NCBI GenBank assembly: GCA_002238605.1
Contig: MPMR01000029.1
Coordinates: forward strand, 1-53,587
DNA from: BD2-11 clade cluster bacterium bin43
GTDB taxonomy: Bacteria > Gemmatimonadota > Gemmatimonadetes > Longimicrobiales > Gaopeijiaceae
DNA: 53,587 nt
Direction: 5' to 3'
Under the pieces are notes generated by a model that searched no databases, was not told where the DNA came from, and saw only the letters and a program-made list of their open reading frames with translations. Positions 25,185 to 35,712 of the stretch are shown one piece after another. A program made the translations under genes and the position numbers. Numbering within the stretch: the stretch's first letter is position 1; the number at the start of each line of letters is the position of its first letter.

Positions 25185-27425
25185 ATGAACGAGCATCGCC
25201 CGCCATACCTCGCCGCCGTCATAACCGGCGCCGCGACCTTCCTGCTCTACGTCGTCACGCTGGCCCCCACCACGGCGTTCTGGGACACGAGCGAGTACAT
25301 CGCGACCGGGTACATCCTCGGAATCCCGCATCCGCCCGGGAACCCGCTCTTCGTGGTGCTCGCGAGGGTTTGGATCGTTCTGCTGTCGCCACTGGGGCTG
25401 TCGGTCGCGGTACGGGTGAACCTGCTGGCCGCCTTCACCTCCGCGGCGGCGAGCGGGTTCTTCTTCCTGGTGGCCCACCGCATCGCGTGGGGACTGCTCG
25501 GCGACCACCGGCGGGCGCTGGTGGGGGCGGCGGCGAGCGCGGTGCTGGGCGCCTCGGCGTTCACCGTGTGGAACCAGTCGGTGGTCAACGAGAAGGTTTA
25601 CACGGTCAGCGTGCTCGTGATCGCCGCGGTGACCTGGCTGGCGGTGCGCTGGCGCGACCGGCGGGACGAGCCGGGGAGCGCGCGCCTCCTGCTGGTGGCG
25701 GGCTATCTCATGATCCTGGGCTGGTCCAATCACACCATGTCGCTCCTGCCCGTACCGGCTCTGGGCCTGATGCTGCTCATGACCGCCCCGAGGGTGCTCC
25801 TGCGCCGCGACCTGTGGGTGCGCGCGCTCCCCCTCGTCGTGGTCGGGCTGTCCTTCAACGTGTTCCTGCCGATTCGCGCCGCTCAGCGGCCGGTGATCAA
25901 CGAGGGGGACCCGCTCTGCGCGTCCGCCGGCGAAGTGGCCGCCGCCGTGTTGACCGCCGGGAACGCGGGATGCCCCAGGCTCGCGTCGGTTCTCCAGCGG
26001 GACCAGTACGCGCCGCCGCCCCTCATCCAGCGCCAGGCGCCCCTGGCCTCGCAGTTCCAGCACTACTTCCAGTACTTCGACTGGCAGTGGGCGCGGGGGC
26101 TGGACCCCTCTCCCGTACCGAGCGGGAAGCGAGCTCCCGTCACCGGGGTCTTCCTGGCTCTGGGCCTGTTCGGCCTGCTCGTCATCCGGCGCGTGGACAG
26201 GCGGCTGTTCGCCTACATGGCAACGTTGACGGTGACCGTAACGGTCGCCCTCGTGATCTACCTGAACTTCAAGTACGGCTATTCGCTGGCCCCCGAGATC
26301 GTCGACCCCGAAATGCACGAGGTGCGCGAACGGGATTACTTCTACATCGCCGGGTTCATCGTGTGGGGCGTTCTGGCCGGGATCGGCCTCACCGGGGTCT
26401 GGCACGTGGTGACGCGGGGCATGCGGTGGCGTCTGCCCGCCTCGACCGGGCGGGCGCGGGTGGTCGTGACAAGGCTGGCGCTGGCGCTTGTGACAGGCCT
26501 CGCGCTGGCGGTGGCCCTTACGCCCCTCGCAGCCAATTGGCGTTGGGCGAGTCGCGCCGGGGACTACGCGGCCCGCGACTGGGCCTACGATCTGCTCCAG
26601 AGCGTCGAGCCCTACAGCGTCCTCTTCACCAACGGAGACAACGACACCTTCCCGCTCTGGTATCTCCAGGAAGTGGAGGGAATCCGCAGAGATGTCACCG
26701 TCATCGTGGGGCAGTACCTGTTCACCCAGTGGTATCCCAGGCAGCTGCAGGAGCTCACCCGGCCCGGCCGACAGCGGCCTTTCGAGCCCGACGATCGGGT
26801 GGCCGGCCTGTATCCCGTGGGCGAGATGCCCACTCGCCCGATCCTCTCGCTCGCGCCCGAAGACATCGACCAGATTCAGGGGGCCGCCACCCGGCAGGAC
26901 GCCAACGTTCGCCTGGGGCCGGTCGTGGTGCAGTACCCGCGCGGCACCTACCTCGACCGGGGCGACCAGGTGGCGCTGGCGATCATTCGCGACAGCATCG
27001 CCGAACGCCCCATCTATTTCGCGTGGACCGGGGGGATCATCCGCTCGCTGGGTCTGCACGGCTACGGCGTCCGGCAGGGGCTCGCGACCCGGCTGGTCCT
27101 GCGGGACCTCGAAGCGGACGGGCGCTTCGTCAAGGCCGACGACGCCCTGGGCGGGGAGTGGGTCGATCTGGAACGGACGCGCCGGCTGTCCAGTGAAGTG
27201 ATGATGGCCCGCAGCCTCCGGTATCGGGATATCTGGGCCGACCGTACCACGCTGAACATTCCGTATTACTACTTCCACTTCAGCCGCCTGCTCTTCGACC
27301 GGGGTGCGGCGGCCGGGCTTCCCGCGGAGGAACTGGCCCGGTACCGCGGCGACATGGAGGCGTTCGGCGTCACCATGCAGGGTGGGTACCGGGTGATTCC
27401 CGAGTCCGGACCCGGAGCCGGATGA
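25185..27425 (+). CDS. DUF2723 polytopic membrane protein (O-mannosyltransferase-like)
   Basis: The N-terminus has the DUF2723 signature: LYVVTLAPTTAFWDTSEYIA, GIPHPPGNPLFVVLAR and SFNVFLPIRAAQRPVINEGDP. About ten membrane segments extend to residue 450. The C-terminal soluble part includes FTNGDNDTFPLWYLQEVEGI, the usual second conserved block. The acidic pair in FWDTSEY fits a GT-C type glycosyltransferase, presumably using a lipid-linked sugar and acting outside the membrane; activity is inferred. The gene overlaps moeB by four bases. Confidence 0.88.
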   Translation: MNEHRPPYLAAVITGAATFLLYVVTLAPTTAFWDTSEYIATGYILGIPHPPGNPLFVVLARVWIVLLSPLGLSVAVRVNLLAAFTSAAASGFFFLVAHRIAWGLLGDHRRALVGAAASAVLGASAFTVWNQSVVNEKVYTVSVLVIAAVTWLAVRWRDRRDEPGSARLLLVAGYLMILGWSNHTMSLLPVPALGLMLLMTAPRVLLRRDLWVRALPLVVVGLSFNVFLPIRAAQRPVINEGDPLCASAGEVAAAVLTAGNAGCPRLASVLQRDQYAPPPLIQRQAPLASQFQHYFQYFDWQWARGLDPSPVPSGKRAPVTGVFLALGLFGLLVIRRVDRRLFAYMATLTVTVTVALVIYLNFKYGYSLAPEIVDPEMHEVRERDYFYIAGFIVWGVLAGIGLTGVWHVVTRGMRWRLPASTGRARVVVTRLALALVTGLALAVALTPLAANWRWASRAGDYAARDWAYDLLQSVEPYSVLFTNGDNDTFPLWYLQEVEGIRRDVTVIVGQYLFTQWYPRQLQELTRPGRQRPFEPDDRVAGLYPVGEMPTRPILSLAPEDIDQIQGAATRQDANVRLGPVVVQYPRGTYLDRGDQVALAIIRDSIAERPIYFAWTGGIIRSLGLHGYGVRQGLATRLVLRDLEADGRFVKADDALGGEWVDLERTRRLSSEVMMARSLRYRDIWADRTTLNIPYYYFHFSRLLFDRGAAAGLPAEELARYRGDMEAFGVTMQGGYRVIPESGPGAG

Positions 27426-28657
27426 GCATCCGCGCTGCCGATGGCCGCCGGGGCCGGCCCGGTACCGGGGAGATGTCGAGCCGGCTGTCGCCGCCGGAGC
27501 TGCTCCGCTATGCCCGGCACCTGGTGCTGCCCGAGGTCGGTCTCGCCGGACAGCGCAGGCTGAAGTCGGCCCGCGTGCTGGTGGTTGGCGCGGGGGGACT
27601 GGGTTCGCCGGTGGCCCTCTACCTGGCCGCGGCGGGGGTGGGCAAGCTCGGCCTCGTGGACTTCGACCAGGTCGACGCGACCAACCTCCAGCGCCAGATT
27701 CTGCACGGGGAAGCCGACGTCGGCCGGCCGAAACTCGATTCCGCCCGCGACCGGCTCGCCGAGACCAACCCCCACGTCGAGGTCGTCACCCACGACGCCA
27801 GGCTGGGCAGCGGAAACGCCCTGGCGGTGCTCTCCGACTACGACGTGATCGTGGACGGCACCGACAACTTCCCGACCCGCTACCTGGTGAACGACGCCTG
27901 CGTGATGCTCGGCAAGCCCAACGTGTACGGCTCGGTGCACCGCTGGGAAGGGCAGGTGTCGGTGTTCGCCACCAGGGACGGTCCCTGCTACCGGTGCCTC
28001 TTCCGCGAGCCGCCCCCGCCCGGCCTGGTGCCCAACTGCGCCGAGGGCGGGGTGCTGGGCGTCGTCCCCGGGGTGGTGGGTTCCCTGCAGGCGCTCGAGA
28101 CCGTGAAGCTGATCCTCGGGCAGGGAAGTCCACTCGCGGGACGGCTGCTCATCTTCGACGGGCTGGAACTGGAGTGGCGCGAGGTCTCCATCCGGCCCGA
28201 TCCCGCCTGTCCCGTGTGCAGCGAGAATCCCACCCAGACCGAACTGATCGACTACGACCTTTTCTGCGGCGTGCAGCCGGAGGCGCAACCCATGACCCTG
28301 CCCGCAAACGAGGGATCCCGTGAATCGCCGGGTCCCGGAGGCATAGACGTACTTGAGGCCAGCGCCCGCCTGGGGGGCGGGACCCCGCCATTTCTCCTGG
28401 ACGTGCGCGAGTCCTACGAATGGGAGATTTCCAACCTTGGCCCGCAGGGCGCGGTGCTGATTCCGATGGGCGAAGTGGGCGTCCGCCTGGACGAAGTCCC
28501 GCGCGACCGCCAGATCATCGTCCACTGCCGCACCGGCGTCCGCAGCGGAGACGTGGCGCACCAGCTCTGGCGTGCGGGCTACCGCGACGTGCTCAACATG
28601 GAGGGGGGGATCAACGCCTGGGCTCAGCAGATCGATCCCGGCCTCCAGATCTACTGA
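27422..28657 (+). CDS. moeB: MoeB/ThiF-type adenylyltransferase with C-terminal rhodanese domain
   Basis: Residues about 22-280 are an E1-like enzyme: RYARHLVLPEVGLAGQRRLK, the nucleotide loop VVGAGGLGSPVA, DATNLQRQILH (arginine finger), the VPNCAEGGVLGVVPGVVGSL segment, and zinc pairs CYRC and CPVC. It adenylates the C-terminal glycine of a sulfur carrier such as MoaD or ThiS. Residues about 310-411 are a rhodanese domain with the active-site loop IVHCRTGVRSG, which would supply the sulfur, as in eukaryotic MOCS3. The start overlaps the DUF2723 stop; the functional link to that gene is not obvious. No other molybdopterin gene is in the window. Confidence 0.92.
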   Translation: MSIRAADGRRGRPGTGEMSSRLSPPELLRYARHLVLPEVGLAGQRRLKSARVLVVGAGGLGSPVALYLAAAGVGKLGLVDFDQVDATNLQRQILHGEADVGRPKLDSARDRLAETNPHVEVVTHDARLGSGNALAVLSDYDVIVDGTDNFPTRYLVNDACVMLGKPNVYGSVHRWEGQVSVFATRDGPCYRCLFREPPPPGLVPNCAEGGVLGVVPGVVGSLQALETVKLILGQGSPLAGRLLIFDGLELEWREVSIRPDPACPVCSENPTQTELIDYDLFCGVQPEAQPMTLPANEGSRESPGPGGIDVLEASARLGGGTPPFLLDVRESYEWEISNLGPQGAVLIPMGEVGVRLDEVPRDRQIIVHCRTGVRSGDVAHQLWRAGYRDVLNMEGGINAWAQQIDPGLQIY

Positions 28658-28680
28658 GGGAGTCGAGACGGGGCTCGTCC

Positions 28681-28701
28681 CCGGACCTCCCCTGGGTCCG
28701 G
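28681..28701. terminator. Hairpin between converging genes
   Basis: CCGGACC and GGTCCGG pair across a seven-base loop in the 85-base gap where the moeB and E1 genes converge. A smaller overlapping stem (CGGGG/CCCCG, 28669-28683) is an alternative. There is no T-run, so it may slow polymerase or protect 3' ends rather than act as a classical terminator. Confidence 0.4.
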
Positions 28702-28742
28702 ATGCATCGCCGCGCGACTGCCGCGGGGAGTTCGTCCGCCGG

Positions 28743-30911
28743 CTAGAACGCTGCCAGTTCCCGGATCGCAGCGACCACGTCGGGCACCTGGGGAAGGATG
28801 ACCTCCTCGAGCTGCGGCGCGTACGCGACCCAGCAGTCCCGGGAGGCGATTCGCCGCACGGGCGCATCCAGCCACTCGAAGAGTTGATCGGCGACCCGGG
28901 CCGCGATCTCGGCTCCGTAGCCCCAGGAGAGCCCGTCCTCGTAGGCGACCAGCACCCGGTTGGTCTTGCGCACCGACGTGGCGATGGCATCCATGTCGAA
29001 GGGCGACAGGCTGCGCAGGTCCACGATCTCGGCCTCGATGCCGTCCTTTTGCGACGCCACGCGCGCCGCGTCCAGGCTGCGCTTCACCAGCGCCCCGCAG
29101 GTCACGATGGTGAGATCCGATCCCTCGCGCGCGATGCGCGCCTTCCCGAAGGGGATCATGAAATCCCTCCCGGGCTCGCGACTCTTGTTGTACACCTGCC
29201 GGTACAGGTGTTTGTGCTCGAGGAAGATGACGGGATCGTCGCACCGGATCGCCGTGCGCAGGAGCCCGCTGGCATCAAGTGCGTTCGAGGGCAGGGCGAC
29301 GCGCAGCCCGGGCGTGTGCGTGAACAGGGAAGCCCCTGTCTGCGAGTGGTAGATGCCTCCGCCCGTGAGGTAGCCGCCGAAGGGGACCCGGATGACCACG
29401 GGCGCATCGAACGCGCTGTTTGAGCGGTAGCGCATGGTGGCCAGTTCGTTGCGTATCTGCATGAACGCCGGCCAGATGTAGTCGAAGAACTGGATCTCGA
29501 CGACGGGCCTGAGCCCGCGGGCCGCCATCCCGATCGCGCGCCCGACGATGTTGGCCTCCGCGAGCGGAGAGTTGAACACGCGCTCGCTCCCGAAGCGCTT
29601 CTGAAGCCCGTGGGTCACCTTGAAGACGCCGCCCTTGCCCTGCACCTGCTCGAGCGCCTCCTCGCGCGACGCGTCGGCCACGTCCTGGCCGAACACGACG
29701 ATGCGCGGATCCCGCTCCATTTCGTCGCCGAGGCAGCGGTTGACGAGGTCGACCATGGTCAGTGGCTTGCTGCCCCGGTCGAACGCCGCCGACCCCTCCG
29801 TGTCGAATTGCGGCTGCGTGGGGGGCGCGGTCTCCGAGTAGAGGTTCACAAGCGCCCGCTCGGGCGGAGGCTGAGGCTGCCCCAGCGCCTCGGTGGCCGC
29901 CTCTCGAACGGCCACCTGGGCCTCGGCTTCGATGCGGTCGAGTTGCCCCGCGGTGGCTACCTTGAGGTCCAGAAGGAGCTGGCGGGTGCGGGTCAGCGGA
30001 TCCCGTTCCTCTTCGGCGAATCGTTCCTCGACCGTTCGATACGCGCGCTCGTCGTCCGACATCGAGTGCGAGTAGGGCCGGATGGTGTAGGCGTGCACCA
30101 GCGCCGGCCCTCGTCCCCGGCGGCAGTGGTGCACGGCGGCGCGGCTCGCCTTGTAGCTGTCGATGACATCGGTGCCGTCGCATTTCGCGATGAACAGGTC
30201 CGGGAAGGAGGAAGCCAGCCCGGAGATGCTGCCGCCGGCGGTCTGCACCTCCACCGGGACGGAAATCGCGTAGCCGTTGTCCTCGATCAGAAACAACACG
30301 GGGAGCTTCAGCGTGCAGGCTGTGTTCAGCGCCTCCCAGAATTCGCCTTCCGAAGTCGCGCCCTCCCCCGCCGAAACCAGCACGATCTCGTCCTCTTCAA
30401 CCTGGCCGACGCGTGCGCGCATGTCCGGGAGCCCGGCGGCCCGGCGACCGCCCTCGGCGCACCCCACGGCCTGCAGAAACTGCGTTCCGGTCGGGGATGA
30501 CATGCTTGTGATGTTGAGCCGCGGATCGCAGAAATGGCACGGCATCTGCCGCCCGCCGGAGGCCGGATCGGACTCGGCGGCCACCGCCTGCAGGAAGTGC
30601 TCGTAAGGGGTCTGGCCCAGCGCCAGCGAGAGCGCCCTGTCACGATAGTAGAGGTAGAACCAGTCGTGGGCCGGCCTCAGGTGAGCGGCCACGGCCACGC
30701 CGATGGCTTCGTGGCCCGCGCTCGAAATCTGGAAGAAGGTCTTGTTCTGCCGCTTGAGCGTGATCTCGCGGTCGTCGATGCCGCGCGACGTCACCATGAG
30801 GCGGTAGAACTCGATCAGCTGCGTCGAGGTAAGAGCGAGCCCGTCGCCGGGGACCTTTCTGCGGTCACCGGCAGGCGCGTCAGGAGGGAGTGTTCGGGTG
30901 TCGGGTACCAT
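28743..30911 (-). CDS. 2-oxoacid dehydrogenase E1, fused alpha and beta subunits
   Basis: The ATG at 30911 gives 722 residues. Residues about 30-340 are the alpha subunit with [10 protein letters not shown] and the thiamine pyrophosphate motif [15 protein letters not shown] ending [10 protein letters not shown]. Residues about 385-722 are the beta subunit ([68 protein letters not shown]). The pattern fits branched-chain or pyruvate-type E1, which decarboxylates a 2-oxoacid and passes the acyl group to E2. Such fusions are known in Bacteroidota and Gemmatimonadota. E2 and E3 genes are not in the window. A further in-frame start exists at 31064, but that extension looks non-conserved. Confidence 0.9.
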   Translation of the reverse strand: MVPDTRTLPPDAPAGDRRKVPGDGLALTSTQLIEFYRLMVTSRGIDDREITLKRQNKTFFQISSAGHEAIGVAVAAHLRPAHDWFYLYYRDRALSLALGQTPYEHFLQAVAAESDPASGGRQMPCHFCDPRLNITSMSSPTGTQFLQAVGCAEGGRRAAGLPDMRARVGQVEEDEIVLVSAGEGATSEGEFWEALNTACTLKLPVLFLIEDNGYAISVPVEVQTAGGSISGLASSFPDLFIAKCDGTDVIDSYKASRAAVHHCRRGRGPALVHAYTIRPYSHSMSDDERAYRTVEERFAEEERDPLTRTRQLLLDLKVATAGQLDRIEAEAQVAVREAATEALGQPQPPPERALVNLYSETAPPTQPQFDTEGSAAFDRGSKPLTMVDLVNRCLGDEMERDPRIVVFGQDVADASREEALEQVQGKGGVFKVTHGLQKRFGSERVFNSPLAEANIVGRAIGMAARGLRPVVEIQFFDYIWPAFMQIRNELATMRYRSNSAFDAPVVIRVPFGGYLTGGGIYHSQTGASLFTHTPGLRVALPSNALDASGLLRTAIRCDDPVIFLEHKHLYRQVYNKSREPGRDFMIPFGKARIAREGSDLTIVTCGALVKRSLDAARVASQKDGIEAEIVDLRSLSPFDMDAIATSVRKTNRVLVAYEDGLSWGYGAEIAARVADQLFEWLDAPVRRIASRDCWVAYAPQLEEVILPQVPDVVAAIRELAAF

Positions 30912-31097
30912 GTCGGCTATGTGGAACCGTCGTGCGGGCCATCGACCCGCGTGCGGACGGGTTTGCGTGCCTCCCGACTCCCGGCCTGCGATTGGCGTGC
31001 CGGCCGCGGATCGAGTTGTGCTGAAGGACACTGCTTGAAGCAAGATAGCCGGAGCGGGCAACACGGTCCAACCACCGCAGCTGCCCCGGCTGGCCCG

Positions 31098-33233
31098 TCA
31101 GGGCTCGCCGGCGGCGTCCAGCTGCTCGGCGAGCGAGCCCGGATCGGCGACAGGCCTCTGACAGGTGTAGTCGTGGCACACGTGGGCGCGCGGCCCGCCA
31201 TGGCCCTTGCCGCCTGCCACGAGGCGCCAGGGGGCCCTCGGCGTCCTGCCCGCTTCGTCGCCGGTGACCAGCCGGTCGGGCAGATAGCGGCCGTGCGCCG
31301 CCTGCAGCAGCGCCCGGGTGGCATCGTCGTCGGGGTCGCCCTCGATCACCACTTCGACGCCGGGTCGGTCGAAGGCGTCGGTCACGGCGAGTAGCCTCCC
31401 GTAGGCGCTGGGGAAGCGTGCCATTGCCGCCGCCTCGCTGGCCAGCACCCGCGCTGCCAGGGTGCGAAAGTCCTCCCGGTCCAGAAGCCGGCCCAGGCGC
31501 AGCAGGACCTCGGCCGCCAGGGAATTGCCGGCCGGGGTGGCGTTGTCCGTGGCGTCGCGCGGGCGCACGACCAAAGCCGGATCGGCTCGGTGGGTGTCGA
31601 ACAGCAGGCCGGTCGCGCGGTCGAAGAACCCCTGTACAAGCGCTTCCGCAAGATCCGTGGCGCGATCGAGCCAGACCGCCCGGAGCGTCGCTTCGTGCAG
31701 CGCCAGGAAGGCCCCCGCAAGCGCTGCGTAGTCCTCCAGAAACCCGCCCACCCCCGAGGGCCGGTCCTTGTGGCTCCGAAGCAGTCGGCCGTCGCGCCGC
31801 AGTTCGGCGAGGATGAACTCCCCCGCCTGCTCGGCCGCACGCACGTATTCGCGACGTCCCAACGCTGCGCCGGCTTCAGCCAGGACGCGAATGGCGAATC
31901 CGTTCCACGCCACGATCACCTTTTCGTCGCGGAAGGGCGGTTCGCGCTGCGCCCGGGCTTCGAGCAGAAGGGCAGAGGCCCGCGCCAGCACGGTGTCCAG
32001 TTCGTCCGGCGCCATGCCCTCCGCCCTCGCCACCGACTCCGGGTCGTGGGGAAGGTGGAGGATGTTGCGGCCCTCGAAGTTGCCGGCCGGTGTGACGTCG
32101 TAGCAGCGCCGGAACAGGCGCGCCGTGGACGGGTCGAGGAGCTCGTCGACCTCCTCCGCGGTCCAGAGGTAGAAGAGCCCCTCCTCCCCTTCCGAGTCCG
32201 CGTCGCGCGCGGAGTAGAACCCGCCGTCCGGCGCGCGCAGATCGGAGAGCATGTAGGCCAGCGTCTTCTCAACGACCGCCAGGAACTCGGCGTCATCCGT
32301 GTACAGGTGAGCCTGCAGGTAGGCGCTCGCGAGCAACGCGTTGTCGTAGAGCATTTTCTCGAAGTGCGGCACCAGCCAGCCAGCGTCGACGGTGTAGCGG
32401 TGGAATCCCCCGCCCAGCTGATCGTGGATGCCGCCGCGCGCCATCTTGCGCAGCGTATGCGTCGCCATGGCCAGCAGCCGATCGTCTCCCGAGGCGCGGT
32501 GAACCCGCAGCATCAATTCCAGCACCATGGGCTGGGGAAACTTGGGCGCGCGCCCGAAGCCTCCGTGGATCGAGTCGTGCCCGCGGGCGATGTTGCTGCA
32601 GGCGGTGCGTGCCAGCCCGGTTGGAAGCTCCGGGTCGTTGGGTGAGACCCGTTCCGCATCCGGAGGCGACATGGAGCGCTCGAGCAAGCCGCGCATCCGG
32701 TTTGCGGCCTCCCGCACTTCGGCCTTGCGTCCCGTGTACGCCCGGCCGGCGGCGTCGAGCACCTGGCGGAACGACGGCATGCCGTGGCGGGGTTCCGGCG
32801 GGAAATAGGTGCCGCCGTAGTAGGGCAGCCCCTGCGGGGTGAGGAAGGCGGTCAGCGGCCACCCTCCCTGCCCGGTGATGCTCTGGACCGCGCGCATGTA
32901 GATCGCGTCCAGATCGGGCCGCTCCTCCCGATCGACCTTGATGTTGACGAAGTGCTCGTTCATCAGGGCGGCCGTCCCGTCGTCCTCGAAGGACTCGCGC
33001 TCCATGACGTGGCACCAGTGGCAGGCGGAGTAGCCGATGGAAAGGAGGATGGGCCGGTCATCCTTGCGCGCCCGGGCGAGCGCTTCGTCGCCCCACGGGT
33101 ACCAGTTCACCGGGTTTCCGGCGTGCTGCAGCAGATAGGGGCTGGTCTCGCGCGACAGCCGATTGCGCGCGGCGGCAGCCGGCTGTGTGTGGCCTGAGGA
33201 ATCCGCTGGCGGGGGGGGCGGTGTGTGGGTCAT
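31098..33233 (-). CDS. DUF255 thioredoxin-domain protein (YyaL / SPATA20 family)
   Basis: The N-terminal domain carries [39 protein letters not shown] and the thioredoxin-like [13 protein letters not shown], with a Cxx[21 protein letters not shown] and [18 protein letters not shown] follow. The remaining 450 residues form an alpha/alpha-barrel-like region resembling the epimerase and six-hairpin families ([38 protein letters not shown]). Length (711) is normal. The function is uncertain: the family is widespread, and both redox and sugar-processing roles have been proposed. Its ATG overlaps the stop of the glycosyltransferase by four bases. Confidence 0.9.
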   Translation of the reverse strand: MTHTPPPPPADSSGHTQPAAAARNRLSRETSPYLLQHAGNPVNWYPWGDEALARARKDDRPILLSIGYSACHWCHVMERESFEDDGTAALMNEHFVNIKVDREERPDLDAIYMRAVQSITGQGGWPLTAFLTPQGLPYYGGTYFPPEPRHGMPSFRQVLDAAGRAYTGRKAEVREAANRMRGLLERSMSPPDAERVSPNDPELPTGLARTACSNIARGHDSIHGGFGRAPKFPQPMVLELMLRVHRASGDDRLLAMATHTLRKMARGGIHDQLGGGFHRYTVDAGWLVPHFEKMLYDNALLASAYLQAHLYTDDAEFLAVVEKTLAYMLSDLRAPDGGFYSARDADSEGEEGLFYLWTAEEVDELLDPSTARLFRRCYDVTPAGNFEGRNILHLPHDPESVARAEGMAPDELDTVLARASALLLEARAQREPPFRDEKVIVAWNGFAIRVLAEAGAALGRREYVRAAEQAGEFILAELRRDGRLLRSHKDRPSGVGGFLEDYAALAGAFLALHEATLRAVWLDRATDLAEALVQGFFDRATGLLFDTHRADPALVVRPRDATDNATPAGNSLAAEVLLRLGRLLDREDFRTLAARVLASEAAAMARFPSAYGRLLAVTDAFDRPGVEVVIEGDPDDDATRALLQAAHGRYLPDRLVTGDEAGRTPRAPWRLVAGGKGHGGPRAHVCHDYTCQRPVADPGSLAEQLDAAGEP

Positions 33234-34039
33234 GGCTGATCGATCCCGAAGGGAGTTCGTAGGATGCCCTGCGCCCGGGTCGTCCGGCGGATGCGTCGGT
33301 TGCGGGCGATGGACTCGGCGGTCGCGTACGGGCGCGGATGGCCGAGGTGCACGCACACTGCCCGGTGGCGCACCTGCAGTCCGCGGATGCCGGCGTTCTC
33401 CAGTCGCTCGCCCAACTCCCGGTCCTCGCCGCCGTACTGCATCCGTTCGTCGAAACCGTTGGCGGCCAGGATGTCCCGGCGCCAGCCCGAGGCGTTGTGG
33501 CCGTTCCAGGTGGCGCGCGTGGTGGTGAGCAGGTCGGCGGCCGGCGCGGCGCGCGGCGCTATCCCCAGCTTGACCAGGCGCCGCGGGCCACGCACTCCGC
33601 GAGCCCGGATCCAGGGGAGCGAGAACGCGCGGCCGCTGGTCACATCGTCGCGGGCAATGGCGCGGCTGACCGCCATGGGCAGCTTCACGTACCCGCCCGA
33701 CAGGAAGCGTCCCGGCCGCGCGAGGGTCGCGTGCGCGGTCAGGAAGTCGGCGCGCGGGATGCAGTCGCCGTCGGAGAAGACCAGGTAGTCGGCCCGCGCG
33801 GCGACGATGGCCCGGTTGAGAATGCGCGACTTGCGGAAACCGTCGTCCGCCTGCCGGACGTGGCGGATCGGCAGGCCCCGGCGGGCGTAGCGCCGCAGCA
33901 GCCGCGCGGTCTCGTCCGTGGAACCGTCGTCGGCCACGAGCAGCTCGAAGTTGCGGTGCCGCTGGCCGGCGTACCCCCAGAGGGCCTTCTCCAGCCATGC
34001 CGGGGCGTTGTACGTGCTGACGATCACGGAAAGATGCAC
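33230..34039 (-). CDS. Family 2 glycosyltransferase
   Basis: A 269-residue GT-A fold enzyme. It begins [20 protein letters not shown], continues with [16 protein letters not shown] and the metal-binding [14 protein letters not shown]-terminal [20 protein letters not shown] segment is the acceptor-side motif, where the ED pair probably includes the catalytic base. It transfers a sugar from a nucleotide sugar, probably at the cytoplasmic side for surface glycan synthesis. It overlaps the DUF255 gene by four bases and ends the run that begins with the amidohydrolase two bases upstream. Confidence 0.9.
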   Translation of the reverse strand: MHLSVIVSTYNAPAWLEKALWGYAGQRHRNFELLVADDGSTDETARLLRRYARRGLPIRHVRQADDGFRKSRILNRAIVAARADYLVFSDGDCIPRADFLTAHATLARPGRFLSGGYVKLPMAVSRAIARDDVTSGRAFSLPWIRARGVRGPRRLVKLGIAPRAAPAADLLTTTRATWNGHNASGWRRDILAANGFDERMQYGGEDRELGERLENAGIRGLQVRHRAVCVHLGHPRPYATAESIARNRRIRRTTRAQGILRTPFGIDQP

Positions 34040-34041
34040 GC

Positions 34042-35496
34042 CTACCCGCCCGCGCCCTCCGTCCGCCCCGCCCCGCCCCGCATCACCTCCACAACCTGCT
34101 CCCGGAAGGAGCGTGCACGCTCCAGCACCGCCGCCTCGTCCACCGTCAGCACCTCCCCGTCGCGCACCACGACGCGTCCGTTCACCAGCACCGTCGAGAC
34201 GTCGCTTCCGCGCGTCGCGTACACGAGATGCGAGTAGACGTTGTAGAGGGGCGTGAGCCCGGCGCGGCGTGTGTCCACCAGGACGATGTCGGCGCGCTTC
34301 CCCGGCTCCAGTGAGCCGATCTGGTCGTGGAGGTTGAGGACCCGCGCGCCGCCCATGGTGGCCAGGCGGAACACGGTCTCGGCGGGGAGCGCGGTGGGGT
34401 CGGCGGTGGCGAACTTGTGGAGTTTGGCAGCGGTGTCCATCTCGTCGAAGAGATCCAGGTCGTTGTTGCTGGCCGGTCCGTCGGTCCCGAGTCCCACCGG
34501 AATCCCCGCGGCCAGAGCCTCCACGATCGGAGCCGCCCGCGAGATGCCGAGCTTCAGATTGCTCTCGGGGTTGTGAGCGATACCCGCGCCGCTCGCCGCG
34601 ATGCGCGCGATGTCTTCGTCCGTGAGGTAGATGGAGTGGGCGAGCACCGTGCCGGGCCGCAGCGCGCCGATGGACTCGAGCGCCTCCACCACCCCCATCC
34701 CGGTCAGACCGCTCACGGTGGCGAATTCCCCCGCGTCTTCGGCGGTGTGAATCTGAAAGGGAGCCGCGTAGTCGTTGGCCAGCTGTACCGCGTCCGCCAC
34801 ATCGTCGAGCGATGTGGTGTAGAGCGCATGGGCGGCAACCCCCGGGACCAGGGTGGGGTGGTCACGGTACCGTTCCATGAACTCTGCGGCGTCCGCGAGC
34901 GAAGCCTCGGGGGACGGATAGTCCGGGGCGGGAAAGCCGATCACGTTCGGGCCGAGCACGGTCCGGATGCCGGCGTCGATGGTGGCCCTCGCTCCGTCGT
35001 CCCTGAAGTAGTACATGTCGGCGAAGGTGGTCGTCCCGCTCTTGAGCATCTCGATGCACGAGAGCAGCGTCCCCCAGTACACGAAGTCGGGGCTCACCAG
35101 GGCCGCCTCCGCTGGGAAGATGTGCTCCTCCAGCCAGGTCATCAGCGGCAGGTCGTCGGCGAGTCCCCTGAGGAGCGACATCGCGGCGTGGCCATGCGTG
35201 TTCACGAGTCCCGGGATCACGAGGTGCCCGGTTGCGTCGAGCACGGCTGCGCCGGACGGCCGGGGGTCGCCGGATGCCAGGAGACCGGTGATGCGTGCTC
35301 CCTCCACGAGCACCGCGCCGCCCTCGAGCACGGTGCCGGTGTCGTCCATGACCACAACCGTGCCTCCATCGATCAGCAGTGCTTCGTCCGCCGGCGGAGC
35401 CGGGGCCGTGGTGCAGGCTGTCGAGAGCACAACGACGAGAGCCGCCGGGGCGCGGACCCCGGTACATGGGACCTGGCGCTTGACGACAGCCGTCAT
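34042..35496 (-). CDS. Exported amidohydrolase, MTA/SAH deaminase-like lipoprotein
   Basis: The N-terminus has a hydrophobic segment ending VVLSTAC, a lipobox at about residue 28, so this enzyme appears to be lipid-anchored in the periplasm. The catalytic part matches the adenosine-type deaminase/amidohydrolase family: [20 protein letters not shown] (metal ligands HxH), [35 protein letters not shown] and [19 protein letters not shown]. These motifs are those of 5-methylthioadenosine / S-adenosylhomocysteine deaminase (MtaD) and related chlorohydrolases. Cytoplasmic relatives lack the signal. The substrate could be a nucleoside or another cyclic amide. The gene is divergent from aacS. Confidence 0.85.
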   Translation of the reverse strand: MTAVVKRQVPCTGVRAPAALVVVLSTACTTAPAPPADEALLIDGGTVVVMDDTGTVLEGGAVLVEGARITGLLASGDPRPSGAAVLDATGHLVIPGLVNTHGHAAMSLLRGLADDLPLMTWLEEHIFPAEAALVSPDFVYWGTLLSCIEMLKSGTTTFADMYYFRDDGARATIDAGIRTVLGPNVIGFPAPDYPSPEASLADAAEFMERYRDHPTLVPGVAAHALYTTSLDDVADAVQLANDYAAPFQIHTAEDAGEFATVSGLTGMGVVEALESIGALRPGTVLAHSIYLTDEDIARIAASGAGIAHNPESNLKLGISRAAPIVEALAAGIPVGLGTDGPASNNDLDLFDEMDTAAKLHKFATADPTALPAETVFRLATMGGARVLNLHDQIGSLEPGKRADIVLVDTRRAGLTPLYNVYSHLVYATRGSDVSTVLVNGRVVVRDGEVLTVDEAAVLERARSFREQVVEVMRGGAGRTEGAGG

Positions 35497-35533
35497 TTTG
35501 CGTTCCTCCCGCTACCTGTTTCTCTTGTCGCGT

Positions 35534-35620
35534 TCATCCCTTTCCGCACCTCCATCATCCGACCGCGCATTGCCCTCATCCGATTCCCCGCCGCCGTCAT
35601 CCGATTCCCCGTCGCCATCA
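35534..35620. repeat. 21-bp tandem repeat in the divergent spacer
   Basis: Units beginning TCATCC or similar start at 35534, 35555, 35576 and 35597, with a partial fifth at 35618. The spacing is exactly 21 bases each time. The third and fourth units are nearly identical, reading TCATCCGATTCCCCG then a variable tail, while the first two share mainly the TCATCC start. Twenty-one bases is two DNA helix turns, so each unit would present the same face. It lies between the amidohydrolase and aacS starts. Confidence 0.65.
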
Positions 35621-35636
35621 CCCAGACCTAAGATAC

Positions 35637-35656
35637 CCGGAAGCGCCGCTTCCCGG
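35637..35656. promoter_or_regulatory. Inverted repeat upstream of aacS
   Basis: GGAAGCG and CGCTTCC flank a single C (35639-35653), with CC/GG pairs extending it on both sides. It follows the 21-bp repeats and lies about 57 bases upstream of the aacS start, so it could be an operator or leader stem. Confidence 0.35.
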
Positions 35657-35712
35657 ACCACCGGTTCCGATTCCGGAATTCCCCTCACGCAAGGACAGGT
35701 TTCGCCGTCACG

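Noticed and set aside
35576..35620. The 21-bp repeats as part of an acidic protein frame on the minus strand
   Set aside because: A frame there would encode Asp/Gly/Ser repeats but lacks a credible start or any downstream domain, and runs against the aacS gene.
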